This document shows positions 32,330 through 40,251 of a DNA stretch of 46,868 nucleotides, piece after piece. The DNA lies in assembly GCF_001984575.1 (NCBI RefSeq), contig NZ_LZNS01000002.1, positions 1 to 46,868 of the forward strand, read 5' to 3'. How positions within the stretch are numbered: the stretch's first letter is position 1; each line of letters starts with the position of its first letter. Under the pieces are notes generated by a model, which saw only the letters and a program-made list of their open reading frames with translations, did no database searches and was not told where the DNA came from. This stretch comes from Streptomyces sp. MP131-18 (lineage in GTDB: Bacteria > Actinomycetota > Actinomycetes > Streptomycetales > Streptomycetaceae). Position numbers and translations under genes: made by a program.

Positions 32330-32461
32330 ATGATCGCACTCCTCCGCAAAGTTCCAACCGCATTCGCTGTGCTCACCGCTCAGTACCAGTGCCAGCGCTG
32401 CCGGGGCTGGTTCGAATCCGACACCCCGTTCACCCTCTGCAACGTGTGCGCAGGGACCTGA
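32330..32461 (+). CDS. 43-aa zinc-ribbon protein
   Basis: ATG 32330 with GGAGGTG upstream, separated by an unusual C-run. After a short N-terminal helix it has CQRCRGWFESDTPFTLCNVC, a complete treble-clef or zinc-ribbon four-Cys set. The part over 32409-32419 resembles a tRNA T-loop but is coding. Function unknown. Confidence 0.6.
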   Translation: MIALLRKVPTAFAVLTAQYQCQRCRGWFESDTPFTLCNVCAGT

Positions 32462-32475
32462 GACCCGCGTACTTC

Positions 32476-32516
32476 CCGGGGCAGCCACCTGCTTGGCCGG
32501 CGCGCGGCTGCCCCGG
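32476..32516 (+). terminator. Hairpin after the zinc-ribbon gene
   Basis: Arms CCGGGGCAGCC and GGCTGCCCCGG around 19 bases. It resembles the dispersed dyads in placement but not in core sequence. Confidence 0.65.
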
Positions 32517-32548
32517 AGCGCCATCCCAACTCTCGAGACGGAGAACCC

Positions 32549-32770
32549 ATGATGCCCGAAACGGCGGCCCCGCCGCCCGCACGCTCGCAGCTCTGCTCGC
32601 CCTGCGCCGTGTCCTGGACCGGTGACGAGGCGGACTGCTGGAACTGCGGCCACCCCGCCAGCACCACCCACTCCCACCCCGCCGGCGCACTCCAGCAGCT
32701 GCTGAAGATCGTCGGCTCAGGCGCCGCCGCCGCCCCGCTCACCCGCGGCCCGAAGGGGGCAGTCCAGTGA
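32549..32770 (+). CDS. Small zinc-ribbon protein
   Basis: 73 aa from ATG 32549. CSPCAVSWTGDEADCWNCG gives a four-Cys zinc site (residues 17-35), followed by a helix. It starts a chain of five genes joined by GTGA overlaps (32767, 33147, 33422, 33970). Function unknown. Confidence 0.65.
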   Translation: MMPETAAPPPARSQLCSPCAVSWTGDEADCWNCGHPASTTHSHPAGALQQLLKIVGSGAAAAPLTRGPKGAVQ

Positions 32771-33150
32771 TCCTCGCCTTGCTCCTCGGCCCCCAGCAGG
32801 CCGCCCGCGTCGTGCGGCAGCTCGCCGACGACCTCATCCACCAGGACCGCATCGACCCCGACCGGGCGCTGCGCATCGTCTGCGACCGGGCACTCGCCGG
32901 CGACCCGCTGCTGCTCGCCGCCCCCGGCCAGACCTGGACCCTGCGCGACGACATCGACCCCGACGAGGCGCCCGCCCGCCGACTGGTGATCCTCGGCCGC
33001 CTGACCGGACCCGCGCGCATCGTCGTAGCCGACCCCGACCTGCCCGACAGCTGCACGGACGAGCTGCTGCTGGACGTGCTGGAGCTGTACGAGCTGGAGA
33101 CCTGGCACCTGCCCGACGCTCTCCTCGACGGCGAAGGAGACGGCCAGTGA
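32767..33150 (+). CDS. Acidic hypothetical protein
   Basis: 127 aa from GTG 32767, coupled on both sides. Helical N-terminus, then PARRLVILGRLTGPARIVV, a beta-rich middle, and an acidic C-terminus (DELLLDVLELYELE). No family recognised. It precedes the WhiB gene. Confidence 0.65.
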   Translation: MILALLLGPQQAARVVRQLADDLIHQDRIDPDRALRIVCDRALAGDPLLLAAPGQTWTLRDDIDPDEAPARRLVILGRLTGPARIVVADPDLPDSCTDELLLDVLELYELETWHLPDALLDGEGDGQ

Positions 33151-33425
33151 CACGCCGCGCCCCCTACCCGGCCCTCACAGGCGCCGAGCCCTGCCGCCAG
33201 CACGACGAACCCGACCTGTGGTTCTCCGACCAGGCCGCCGACCGGGCCACGGCCCGGCGACTGTGCCACGGCTGCCCCACCCGCGTGGCCTGCCTCGCCT
33301 ACGCCCTGGACCACCCCGCCGCGACCGAACACGGCATCTGGGCCGGAACCAGTCGCGGAGGCCGCGAAAAGCTCCGCGCCGAATTCCGCCGCGCCAACCA
33401 GATCAGCAAGGAGCAGCAGACGTGA
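33147..33425 (+). CDS. WhiB-family (Wbl) regulator
   Basis: 92 aa from GTG 33147 (GTGA overlap). The four cysteines that hold the [4Fe-4S] cluster are present: EPCRQ, then CHGCPTRVAC. The WhiB turn GIWAGTSRGGR and a basic C-terminal tail follow. Wbl proteins bind sigma-A and DNA and control development or stress genes in actinobacteria. A plasmid copy could adjust host transcription or plasmid genes. Confidence 0.92.
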   Translation: MTRRAPYPALTGAEPCRQHDEPDLWFSDQAADRATARRLCHGCPTRVACLAYALDHPAATEHGIWAGTSRGGREKLRAEFRRANQISKEQQT

Positions 33426-33973
33426 CCGACCCCCGCACCCGTGCCGCCGTCATCGACATGCTCAAAGCCCACGCCCCGGTAGAGACCGTCGCCGACACCA
33501 CCGGCCTGAGCACCGGCGAAATCGCCGCGATCGCCCACGACGCGGGCCTCACCCGCGAGCACGCCCGCGAGGCAACGCGGTCCCTCCTGGACGCTCTCGC
33601 GTGGGGCGAACGCCACGACTCCAAGAAGATCCGGTCCCTCGCCGCCCGCGCCCGCACCGCCCTGGACGACCTGGTGCACCAGCGCCGGACCGAAGCCGAA
33701 GTCACCGCCACACAGACGGAGATCGCCAAGCTGCGGAAGCAACTCGCCGCCGCCGAGACCAAGCTGCGCCAGGCCAAGGGCAAGCCCGCCACGGGCGCCA
33801 CCAGGCCCCACGGCAGGAGCGAGCGCGAACAGATCCGCCAATGGGCCCGCGCCAACGGCCACACCGTGCACGACCGCGGCGCGCTCCCCACCAAAGTCCT
33901 GGCCGCCTACCGCCGCGCCCACGGCACCGCCGACACCGCGGGCAGGCCGGTCAAGGGGAGGCCGGCCACGTGA
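33422..33973 (+). CDS. Second Lsr2-type C-terminal domain protein
   Basis: 183 aa from GTG 33422 (GTGA). An N-terminal HTH-like helix set (STGEIAAIAHDAGLTREHAR) and a coiled coil (105-125) precede REQIRQWARANGHTVHDRG, the Lsr2 DNA-binding motif. It shares only this domain with 27002-27376. Likely a nucleoid-associated or silencing-modulating protein. Confidence 0.75.
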   Translation: MTDPRTRAAVIDMLKAHAPVETVADTTGLSTGEIAAIAHDAGLTREHAREATRSLLDALAWGERHDSKKIRSLAARARTALDDLVHQRRTEAEVTATQTEIAKLRKQLAAAETKLRQAKGKPATGATRPHGRSEREQIRQWARANGHTVHDRGALPTKVLAAYRRAHGTADTAGRPVKGRPAT

Positions 33974-34527
33974 CACACCCGAAGTACACCGAGATCATCG
34001 GACTCCTCCGGCAGGGCCACTCCAACACCGAGATCGCCCGCCGCCTGCGCTGTGACCGGCACGCGGTCGGTGACATCCGCCGCGCTGCCAGCATCCCCCG
34101 CCAGCGGCTCAGTCTCGAAGAGAAGTGGCGTGCGCGGGTGCGCGAGATCAACGGCGGACACATGGAATGGCTCGGTGAGCGGCAGTCCACCAGCGGCACC
34201 CCGATCATGCGGTACCGCGAGAAGCCGTACACCGCCGCGCAGATCGCGTTCCGCATCGCGCACGGCCGGGAACCGCAGGGGTACGTCGTCGCCGGGTGCG
34301 GCCGCAAGCACTGCGTCGCCCCGGAGCATGTCGAGGACCTGACGACCAGGGCCCGCGTCCGCGAGCAGCTGCGGTACCTGACCGGCGGCGGCCAGCGCCC
34401 ACCGGTCTGCCGCCACGGCCACGACCAGGCCCGGTGGGGCCGGTATGAGCCCGACGGCACTGCCTACTGCCACGCCTGCAAGCTCGACGCCAAGCGCACT
34501 GCGGCCAGCCCGGCCTGGACGGAGTGA
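33970..34527 (+). CDS. HTH plus HNH-like protein
   Basis: 185 aa from GTG 33970 (GTGA). Residues 1-40 are a homeodomain-like HTH (EIIGLLRQGHSNTEIARRL). The middle has YTAAQIAFRIAHGREPQG, then CGRKHCVAPEHVE, the second half of an HNH nuclease, as in phage homing endonucleases. A C-terminal CRHGHDQARW/CHAC zinc set follows. It may be a homing-type nuclease or a DNA-binding relative. Confidence 0.7.
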   Translation: MTHPKYTEIIGLLRQGHSNTEIARRLRCDRHAVGDIRRAASIPRQRLSLEEKWRARVREINGGHMEWLGERQSTSGTPIMRYREKPYTAAQIAFRIAHGREPQGYVVAGCGRKHCVAPEHVEDLTTRARVREQLRYLTGGGQRPPVCRHGHDQARWGRYEPDGTAYCHACKLDAKRTAASPAWTE

Positions 34528-34531
34528 CGAC

Positions 34532-35017
34532 GTGCCGATCCGCCCCGAGAACCGCGAGCGCTACCCGGCCAATTGGCCGGAGATCTCCCGGTCGGCCAAA
34601 GAAGCCGCCGGGTGGCGCTGCGCCTGCACCGGCCAGTGCGGCCGTGGCACTCACGCTGGCCGCTGCCCAAACGCGCACGGTCAACCCGCCTACAGCACCG
34701 GCTCGCTGGTCGTCCTGACCACCGCGCACCTCAACCACCAGCCCGAAGACTGCCGCGAATCGAATCTGGTCCCGATGTGCCAGGGCTGTCACCTGCATCA
34801 CGATCGAGGCCACCACCAGGTCACCGCCGCGCTCACCCGCGCGGTCGCCTTGAAGGCCGCGGGCCAGCTCGAGTTCGACGCGGTCGCAGCGCTTGCTGTC
34901 CCCACCGAACCGCAACGCCTGCCGCAGGCGGTCGCAGAACCGGTCACCGCCCTGTGCGACGTCGCGCAGCTCTCGCTCGACATCGGCATCCCGACCCCGC
35001 ACACCAGCGCCCTGTGA
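34532..35017 (+). CDS. HNH endonuclease-like protein
   Basis: 161 aa from GTG 34532; the ribosome site GGAG overlaps the stop of the previous gene. It matches the phage HNH pattern MPIRPENRERYPANW near the start, then cysteine pairs (CACTGQCG), VVLTTAHLNHQPEDC and NLVPMCQGCHLHHD. These define a beta-beta-alpha metal nuclease. It lies just before the sliding clamp gene and could join DNA processing or genome defence. Confidence 0.85.
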   Translation: MPIRPENRERYPANWPEISRSAKEAAGWRCACTGQCGRGTHAGRCPNAHGQPAYSTGSLVVLTTAHLNHQPEDCRESNLVPMCQGCHLHHDRGHHQVTAALTRAVALKAAGQLEFDAVAALAVPTEPQRLPQAVAEPVTALCDVAQLSLDIGIPTPHTSAL

Positions 35018-35029
35018 AAGGGGAGATCC

Positions 35030-36151
35030 GTGAAGCTCACCATCTCGCACACCACGTTCTCAGACGTCGTCGCCTTCGCCAGCCGCGGCCTGCCTGCCCG
35101 CCCGCCCGTCCCGGTCCTGGCCGGCCTGAAGCTGACCGCTGACGCTGCCGGCCTGGCCGTCGCCGGATACGACTACGAGGCGTCCACCCGCGCCACCGCG
35201 CCCGGCGCCGACATCGGCGAGCCGGGCTCGGTGCTGGTCTCCGGCCGCCTGCTCGCCGACATCAGCCGCGCCCTGCGGCAGGACGTGTATCTCAGCTCGG
35301 ACGGCGTCCGGCTCGTTGTCGAGTCCGGCAGCGCCCGGTTCACGCTGCACACCCTGCCGCTGGAGGAGTACCCCACCCTCCCTGAGTCCCCCGGGCCCTC
35401 CGGGACGGTGGCCGGTGCCGAGCTCGCCCACGCCGTGGCCCAGGTGGCCGTCGCCGCCGGCCGGGACGACACCCTGCCCGTCCTCACCGGCATCCGAATC
35501 GAAGCCACCGAGGACTCCCTGACACTGTCTTCCACCGACCGCTACCGCTTCGCGGTGCGCTCCCTGCCCTGGAACCCGACGGACGCCAGCAGTGCCGGCG
35601 CGCACGCCCTGGTCCCGGCGAAGACGCTCCTGGACACCGCCAAGGCCCTCGCCGGCGACACCGAGGTCAGCATCGCCCTGCCGGGCAAGCAGGAGATCAT
35701 CGGGTTCGCCGGCGGCACCCGCCGCACCACCACCCGGATCCTCGGGGGAGACCTGCCCGGCTACCGCACGCTGTTCCCCACCGAGTTCGCCGCCCAGGCG
35801 GTCGTCGACATCAAGGGCCTGGTCGCGGCCGCCAAGCGCGTGGCCCTGGTCGCGGAACGCAACACGCCGCTGCGGCTGACCTTCAGCCACGACGGCGTCA
35901 CCATCGAGGGCGGCAGCAGCGACGACGCGCAGGCGGTCGACCGCGTCAGCGCCAACCTCGAGGGCGACCAGATGGTCATCGCCTTCAACCCCGGCTTCCT
36001 CCTGGACGGCCTCTCCGCCATCGGAGCGGGCGGGAGTGAGCGCGCCCGGTTCTGCTTCACCAGCCCGACCAAGCCCGCCGTGCTGCGCGGCGACAGCACC
36101 CCCGAGGCCGCCCTGAAGTACCTGCTCATGCCGGTCCGCCTCAACGGCTGA
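35030..36151 (+). CDS. dnaN: DNA polymerase III beta subunit (sliding clamp)
   Basis: 373 aa from GTG 35030 with AAAGGGGAG upstream. The three-repeat clamp fold is recognisable: PVPVLAGLKLTAD (domain I), DDTLPVLTGIRIEA with SSTDRYRFAVRSLPW (domain II) and domain III ending in KYLLMPVRLNG. The usual length is about 370-380 aa, so it is complete. The clamp encircles DNA and tethers polymerases. A plasmid copy is uncommon and may serve a plasmid-specific polymerase. Confidence 0.93.
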   Translation: MKLTISHTTFSDVVAFASRGLPARPPVPVLAGLKLTADAAGLAVAGYDYEASTRATAPGADIGEPGSVLVSGRLLADISRALRQDVYLSSDGVRLVVESGSARFTLHTLPLEEYPTLPESPGPSGTVAGAELAHAVAQVAVAAGRDDTLPVLTGIRIEATEDSLTLSSTDRYRFAVRSLPWNPTDASSAGAHALVPAKTLLDTAKALAGDTEVSIALPGKQEIIGFAGGTRRTTTRILGGDLPGYRTLFPTEFAAQAVVDIKGLVAAAKRVALVAERNTPLRLTFSHDGVTIEGGSSDDAQAVDRVSANLEGDQMVIAFNPGFLLDGLSAIGAGGSERARFCFTSPTKPAVLRGDSTPEAALKYLLMPVRLNG

Positions 36152-36156
36152 CCTTG

Positions 36157-36209
36157 CCCCGGGGCGGCCGCCATCCCGGCCAGGACCACCGGCCGCCCCG
36201 GGCCCCGAA
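36157..36209. repeat. Dispersed intergenic GC dyad, copy 5
   Basis: Core identical to copy 2, 7.4 kb away, and again starting within 6 bases of a stop codon (dnaN). Confidence 0.85.
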
Positions 36210-36243
36210 CCCGATCCGACACGGAATGAGGAGAACCACGACG

Positions 36244-37320
36244 ATGACCGACATCCTTCCGTCGGCACAGCCCACCCCGGCGCCGAGGCCCGACCACGTC
36301 CTGGACGCGGTCACCGCGCAACTGACCCCGACCGTCGTCTGCCTGTGCGGTTCCACCCGGTTCTGGACGGAAATGGCCGAGGCGAACCTGCGCGAGACAG
36401 CCGCCAGCCGCATCGTCCTCGCGCCCGGCTGCAACCTCAAGGAACCGCACGAACTGTGGGCCACCCCCACCCAGGCCACGCAGCTCAAGCCGCTCCTGGA
36501 CGCCCTCCACCGCCGGAAGATCGACATGGCCGATGAGATCCTGGTCGTCAACCCCGGCGGCTACATCGGCGCCAGCACCCGCTCCGAGATCGCCTACGCC
36601 GACTTCCTCGGCAAGCGCGTGCGGTACACCACCGAAGAGCACCAGGGCGTCACCGCCACCCGGCAGATCACCTGCCACGTCGCCGTGTGCTCCGTGTGCG
36701 GCTACACCTACGACGAAGGCGGCGACTTCGGCACCTACCACTACAACACCTCCGACGAGGCGATCGCGGGCGCGACCGGCGAGGACCCGCAGTACGCGTT
36801 CACGCAGCTGCCCGACGGCGCACTCCTGTGCCGCCGATCCGACCGGGCTCACCAAGAGGTCCTCGGGGCGCTGCTGGCCGCCGCCACCGAGACACACATG
36901 CACGAGCAGCTCGCCGCCACCGGGCAGCAGCCGGTCCTTACAGAGGAGACCCGGCACGCCGCACTCCTGACCCGGCCCGGCCACCCGAGTCTGCGCATCG
37001 GCCCCTACGACACAGAAGTCGAGGCCGACCGCATCGCCACCGGCCTGCGCGAGCAGCTGCACCACACCACCCACGTCCCCGGCACCGTCATCACCACCGT
37101 GGTTTTCGACGCCGAACTCCCACACAGTGAGGCGTACATCACCACCAACCCGTACGAGCTCGCCAGCCGCATGGACGCCGACGAAGCAGACGCCGGCAAG
37201 GAGACGGCATTCCCCGACACCTACGCCCGGCTGCACGCGCAACTCGGCTACGAACGGGCCCGAGACACCTGGCTCGGGGCGGCCGCCGCCTACGACTGGA
37301 TGCACCACGACCACGCCTGA
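36244..37320 (+). CDS. DUF4406/nucleoside 2-deoxyribosyltransferase-like protein
   Basis: 358 aa from ATG 36244 with GAGGAGA upstream. Residues 30-140 have the signature VCLCGSTRFWTEMAEA, then KIDMADEILVVNPGGYIG and STRSEIAYADFLGKRV, typical of the deoxyribosyltransferase-like Rossmann fold. The C-terminal two thirds are plasmid-specific: a CHVAVCSVCGYTYDEGG zinc-like pair, a helical region and a Glu-rich part. Nucleotide or nucleoside hydrolysis or transfer is likely for the first domain; the substrate is unknown. Confidence 0.75.
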   Translation: MTDILPSAQPTPAPRPDHVLDAVTAQLTPTVVCLCGSTRFWTEMAEANLRETAASRIVLAPGCNLKEPHELWATPTQATQLKPLLDALHRRKIDMADEILVVNPGGYIGASTRSEIAYADFLGKRVRYTTEEHQGVTATRQITCHVAVCSVCGYTYDEGGDFGTYHYNTSDEAIAGATGEDPQYAFTQLPDGALLCRRSDRAHQEVLGALLAAATETHMHEQLAATGQQPVLTEETRHAALLTRPGHPSLRIGPYDTEVEADRIATGLREQLHHTTHVPGTVITTVVFDAELPHSEAYITTNPYELASRMDADEADAGKETAFPDTYARLHAQLGYERARDTWLGAAAAYDWMHHDHA

Positions 37321-37328
37321 TCCACAAC

Positions 37329-37368
37329 GTTGAGCCGCCCCCGTCAGCACAGACGGGGGCGGCTCAAC
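37329..37368. terminator. Bidirectional terminator
   Basis: Perfect 17-base arms GTTGAGCCGCCCCCGTC and GACGGGGGCGGCTCAAC with a 6-base loop, between the convergent genes ending at 37320 and 37379. Confidence 0.9.
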
Positions 37369-37378
37369 GGCGACTGGA

Positions 37379-38155
37379 TCACTCTTCCATGAGCAGTTTG
37401 CCCAGGGTGTGCCGGTCCTCAGGGGTCATGTAGGTACGCAGCACCTGGTTCAGCACCGCGGGGGAGTCCCATGGCAGCAGCGTCTCGATGTCCGGCGTTC
37501 CTGAGGAGCGGTCCTCCGCCCGGGGACGTCGCTTTCGGGGGGTGGCCGGGGCGCCGTCGGGTGCCGGATGTAGCGCGCCGCGGATCGCTGTGGTGGCTGC
37601 CTCGGGGTCGAAGCGGGGGCTCTCCGGCAGGGCCGCGACGGCCTGCACGGCCTTCTTGGCGATGGTGGCGGTGACCGTTTCCTCCGCCTCCTCGGCCGTG
37701 CGGTACACATGCGCGGCGGCCGTGACGTCGTACTGCTCAGCCACCGGCACCAGTTCCCAGATTGCGGCCTGGCTCAGTTTGGCTCGAGCTCGAGCCAAAT
37801 CGTTCGACTGGGAATCGAACAGCGCTTCTGCGATCGGCCACATCCGGATCAGCTTGTTCGCCTGAGCCCTCGTCATCCCCCAGCGGGCCTGACAGTACTC
37901 CTCGAACGTCTCGTGTGTGGCCCGGTAAAGCCGCCCCTGCCGGATCACCTGCAGCGCCTTGCCCGCGGCCCAGAACGCGAACTTCAGCGTCTCGATCGCG
38001 GCCTCGCACTGAAGAAGAACCTCTTCCTCTTCCTTGACCAGGACCGGCGTGGAAGCGACCGGCTGCCTCGGCGGTGCCGGCAACTTCCGTGCCACATCAG
38101 TCGACGTCTCGGGCTTCCGGGGGCCGCCGCTCGGGCCGGTCACTCGGCGCCCCAT
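37379..38155 (-). CDS. ParB-like partition partner
   Basis: 258 aa from ATG 38155, sharing one base with the parA stop (TGATG). Residues 60-125 have ALQVIRQGRLYRATHETFEE and YCQARWGMTRAQANKLIRM, an HTH-containing motif seen in plasmid DNA-binding proteins. The C-terminus is Pro/Arg-rich, then helical. Canonical ParB boxes are not obvious, so it may be a ParB analogue. Co-expression with parA supports partition. Confidence 0.65.
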   Translation of the reverse strand: MGRRVTGPSGGPRKPETSTDVARKLPAPPRQPVASTPVLVKEEEEVLLQCEAAIETLKFAFWAAGKALQVIRQGRLYRATHETFEEYCQARWGMTRAQANKLIRMWPIAEALFDSQSNDLARARAKLSQAAIWELVPVAEQYDVTAAAHVYRTAEEAEETVTATIAKKAVQAVAALPESPRFDPEAATTAIRGALHPAPDGAPATPRKRRPRAEDRSSGTPDIETLLPWDSPAVLNQVLRTYMTPEDRHTLGKLLMEE

Positions 38156-38910
38156 CACAGAGCCTGTTCGACGCACAGGGCGAGGTTCATGAAATCCTCC
38201 CGGGCCCGCAAGGCCGTGCCGGACTCCTTGTACTCCACGACCGTCAGACCGTTCTCCGCGGCGTGGGCGTGGATCTTGTACTTGCGGATCGGATCGGCCA
38301 TCCGGGGATACCCCCGTTCGTCGATCCAGGTCTTCACCGCGTCCAGGGCCGTGTCCCCGTCCCGGGGGTCATGCAGGTTGATTACCACGAGGAACGGAAT
38401 CCCCCGCGGCTTCAGGATTCGCTCGATCGTGAATTCTGCCGGCGCCCAGGACAGCCACTCCGGGGTGATCGGCACGATCGCCAAGTCAGCGAGGTCCAGC
38501 ACCTCCCGCAGCGCATCGGCCACGCGGCTCCCCCCCAGGGGATCCTCACCCCAGGCCGTATCTGGGTCGATTTCCATGAAGCCGGGAGTGTCCACCAGGA
38601 CGCGCTTGCGGGCCGGATCGCCTTTGAACTTCGACAGGACCCCGACCTCGCCGCGGGTGACCAGGTAGTCGAACGGCAGAGCCTCTTCGGGTACGCGGTC
38701 GGCCCAACTCTCCAGGCTGCCCTGGGGATCGACGCCAGCCGCCACGACGGCCGCGTCCTCGATGTCGTTCTGCATGATGCTGCTGCGCCCGATGACGGCG
38801 GCGAGGTTGACCGTTATGGTCGACTTTCCCGCGCCACCCTTCTGCTGGATGACGATGATGAACTTCGGGCCGGCCGCCACGTCGATGGCGGATGTTTGAG
38901 CAGGGGACAT
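38155..38910 (-). CDS. parA: ParA-family partition ATPase
   Basis: 251 aa from ATG 38910. Deviant Walker A QQKGGAGKST (about residues 22-31), VDPQGSLESW (Walker A') and VLVDTPGFMEIDPD (Walker B) are clear. Such ATPases position plasmid copies along the nucleoid with a ParB partner bound to parS. The leader just upstream (38911-38950) resembles the DNA near 16755-16800. It is followed directly by the coupled ParB-like gene. Confidence 0.9.
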   Translation of the reverse strand: MSPAQTSAIDVAAGPKFIIVIQQKGGAGKSTITVNLAAVIGRSSIMQNDIEDAAVVAAGVDPQGSLESWADRVPEEALPFDYLVTRGEVGVLSKFKGDPARKRVLVDTPGFMEIDPDTAWGEDPLGGSRVADALREVLDLADLAIVPITPEWLSWAPAEFTIERILKPRGIPFLVVINLHDPRDGDTALDAVKTWIDERGYPRMADPIRKYKIHAHAAENGLTVVEYKESGTALRAREDFMNLALCVEQAL

Positions 38911-38975
38911 GAAAGCCTCCGTCGCTTCCCCGCAGGTACTCGGATCGTGCCAAGGATGCCAGACTCGCCGCCCAC

Positions 38976-38996
38976 GCCACGCACAGCAGGCGTGGC
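38976..38996. promoter_or_regulatory. Dyad upstream of parA
   Basis: GCCACGC-N7-GCGTGGC, 66-86 bases upstream of the parA start. Candidate operator or parS-like site; a single copy only. Confidence 0.4.
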
Positions 38997-39051
38997 ACCG
39001 CCGGTATCCGCGCCCGACGCGCCCCGGAAGATGGAGGGTCTGAAGATGGAG

Positions 39052-39786
39052 TCAGGAGGGGAGGGACCGCTTGCGGCGGCGTCGTGGTGTCCGGTGCGGC
39101 GGTGTGTAGGTCTGCTGCCAGCGTTTCAGGTGCTGCCGGTTGCCCTGACCGCCGCCCGCGGCAGCGATCACCGCGTCGAAGGTGGAGCCCTTGCGCCAGC
39201 TGTCCAGCAGGTCACGGTGCACCAAGACGATCGCGTTTCTTGCTGCCGTCGTCAGCGCGTTCCTGGAGAACCGGGTGTTGGTGACGAGCACCGCCACGTC
39301 GGCGCGGAAGTTGGTTCTGGTGCCCAGCAGGTCCCGCATGTCCTTGTCGCCGACCGTGCGGTCAGGAGCGAACCGCTTGCACTGGACCACCATGGACCGC
39401 CCGTCGGGCAGAAACCCGATTACGTCCCGGCCGCCGTCGTTCGTCCGCCCTACTTTCTGCACTTCCGTGCACCCGTCCCGGCGCAGCAGCGCGGCGACCA
39501 TGTGCTCGAAGTCGTCGGGATCCATCCCGTCGATCTGGGACATGGACCGGTTGACCTCGAGAAGCCGGTCCTCTTCCCGCCACAGCCGGTCCCGCTCACG
39601 CAGACCTCGATGCACCCGCAGGCCCCACCAGCCCAGGCCTCCGAGCCCAGCCAGTACGGCCAGAACCAGCAGGTACGGCCACACCCACGACCAGGCGACC
39701 ACCACCGCCACCACACCGACCGCGACGCCGACCACCTGACGCTGTAACCGCCGACGCCTCGCCGCCCGCGACTTCCTCCTCGCCAT
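39052..39786 (-). CDS. Membrane-anchored Mrr-like restriction endonuclease
   Basis: 244 aa from ATG 39786, with GAGGAG upstream; longer starts are not supported. A basic N-terminus and two hydrophobic segments (about 17-55) precede a Mrr_cat-like nuclease fold: DPDDFEHMVAALLRRDGC, GRTNDGGRDVIG and MVVQCKRFAPDR, giving the D...QxK catalytic set. The related Mrr enzymes cut methylated DNA. Membrane anchoring suggests action on incoming DNA, by inference. Confidence 0.8.
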   Translation of the reverse strand: MARRKSRAARRRRLQRQVVGVAVGVVAVVVAWSWVWPYLLVLAVLAGLGGLGWWGLRVHRGLRERDRLWREEDRLLEVNRSMSQIDGMDPDDFEHMVAALLRRDGCTEVQKVGRTNDGGRDVIGFLPDGRSMVVQCKRFAPDRTVGDKDMRDLLGTRTNFRADVAVLVTNTRFSRNALTTAARNAIVLVHRDLLDSWRKGSTFDAVIAAAGGGQGNRQHLKRWQQTYTPPHRTPRRRRKRSLPS

Positions 39787-39948
39787 ATCCCACTCCTCGC
39801 ATCCCGTGGACAGAACCTCACAGCCTGACGCAGACGACCTTCCCCAGAAAGGGCGCACAGGCGCGCACGAGCCGTCTTCGCGCGGTGCGAGCGCGCCCCC
39901 GCGCTGCCTACCGTGGCCGCCGGACCAGCTGCCGACGAGGAGCCAGAC

Positions 39949-40251
39949 ATGCACGAGGACGAACGGGTGGATCCCACTACCTGGACGACGCACGACAGCG
40001 ACGGCCAAGAGGTGACGCTGCCCTCGACAATCGCGGAAGTCCGGGCCGCTCTACCGGCCGAGAGGCGCGCAGAGTTCGAGCACGAGATGGAGACGACGCC
40101 CGGCCAATACCTGACCATGCGGCTGGCGATGTGGGCGCTGGAGACCGTGCACGGAGCCATCGAGGAGATCGACGGCGAGGTGGAGCGCCTGCGCGCCGGA
40201 GACTTCTCCCACGTGACCACCACGTTGCCGGCCGAAGGAGAGGCGGGATAG
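39949..40251 (+). CDS. Antitoxin candidate (DUF6247-like)
   Basis: 100 aa from ATG 39949, with GAGGAG upstream. The EVRAALPAERRAEFEHEME segment fits DUF6247 proteins that precede RelE/ParE toxins in Streptomyces. Its stop is directly followed by the toxin start codon, with no gap. Expected to bind and neutralise the toxin and repress the pair. Confidence 0.7.
   Translation: MHEDERVDPTTWTTHDSDGQEVTLPSTIAEVRAALPAERRAEFEHEMETTPGQYLTMRLAMWALETVHGAIEEIDGEVERLRAGDFSHVTTTLPAEGEAG

Noticed and set aside
32409..32419. GGTTCGAATCC, resembling a tRNA T-loop
   Set aside because: No acceptor stem or anticodon arm can be formed nearby, and the bases encode the middle of a four-Cys zinc protein.
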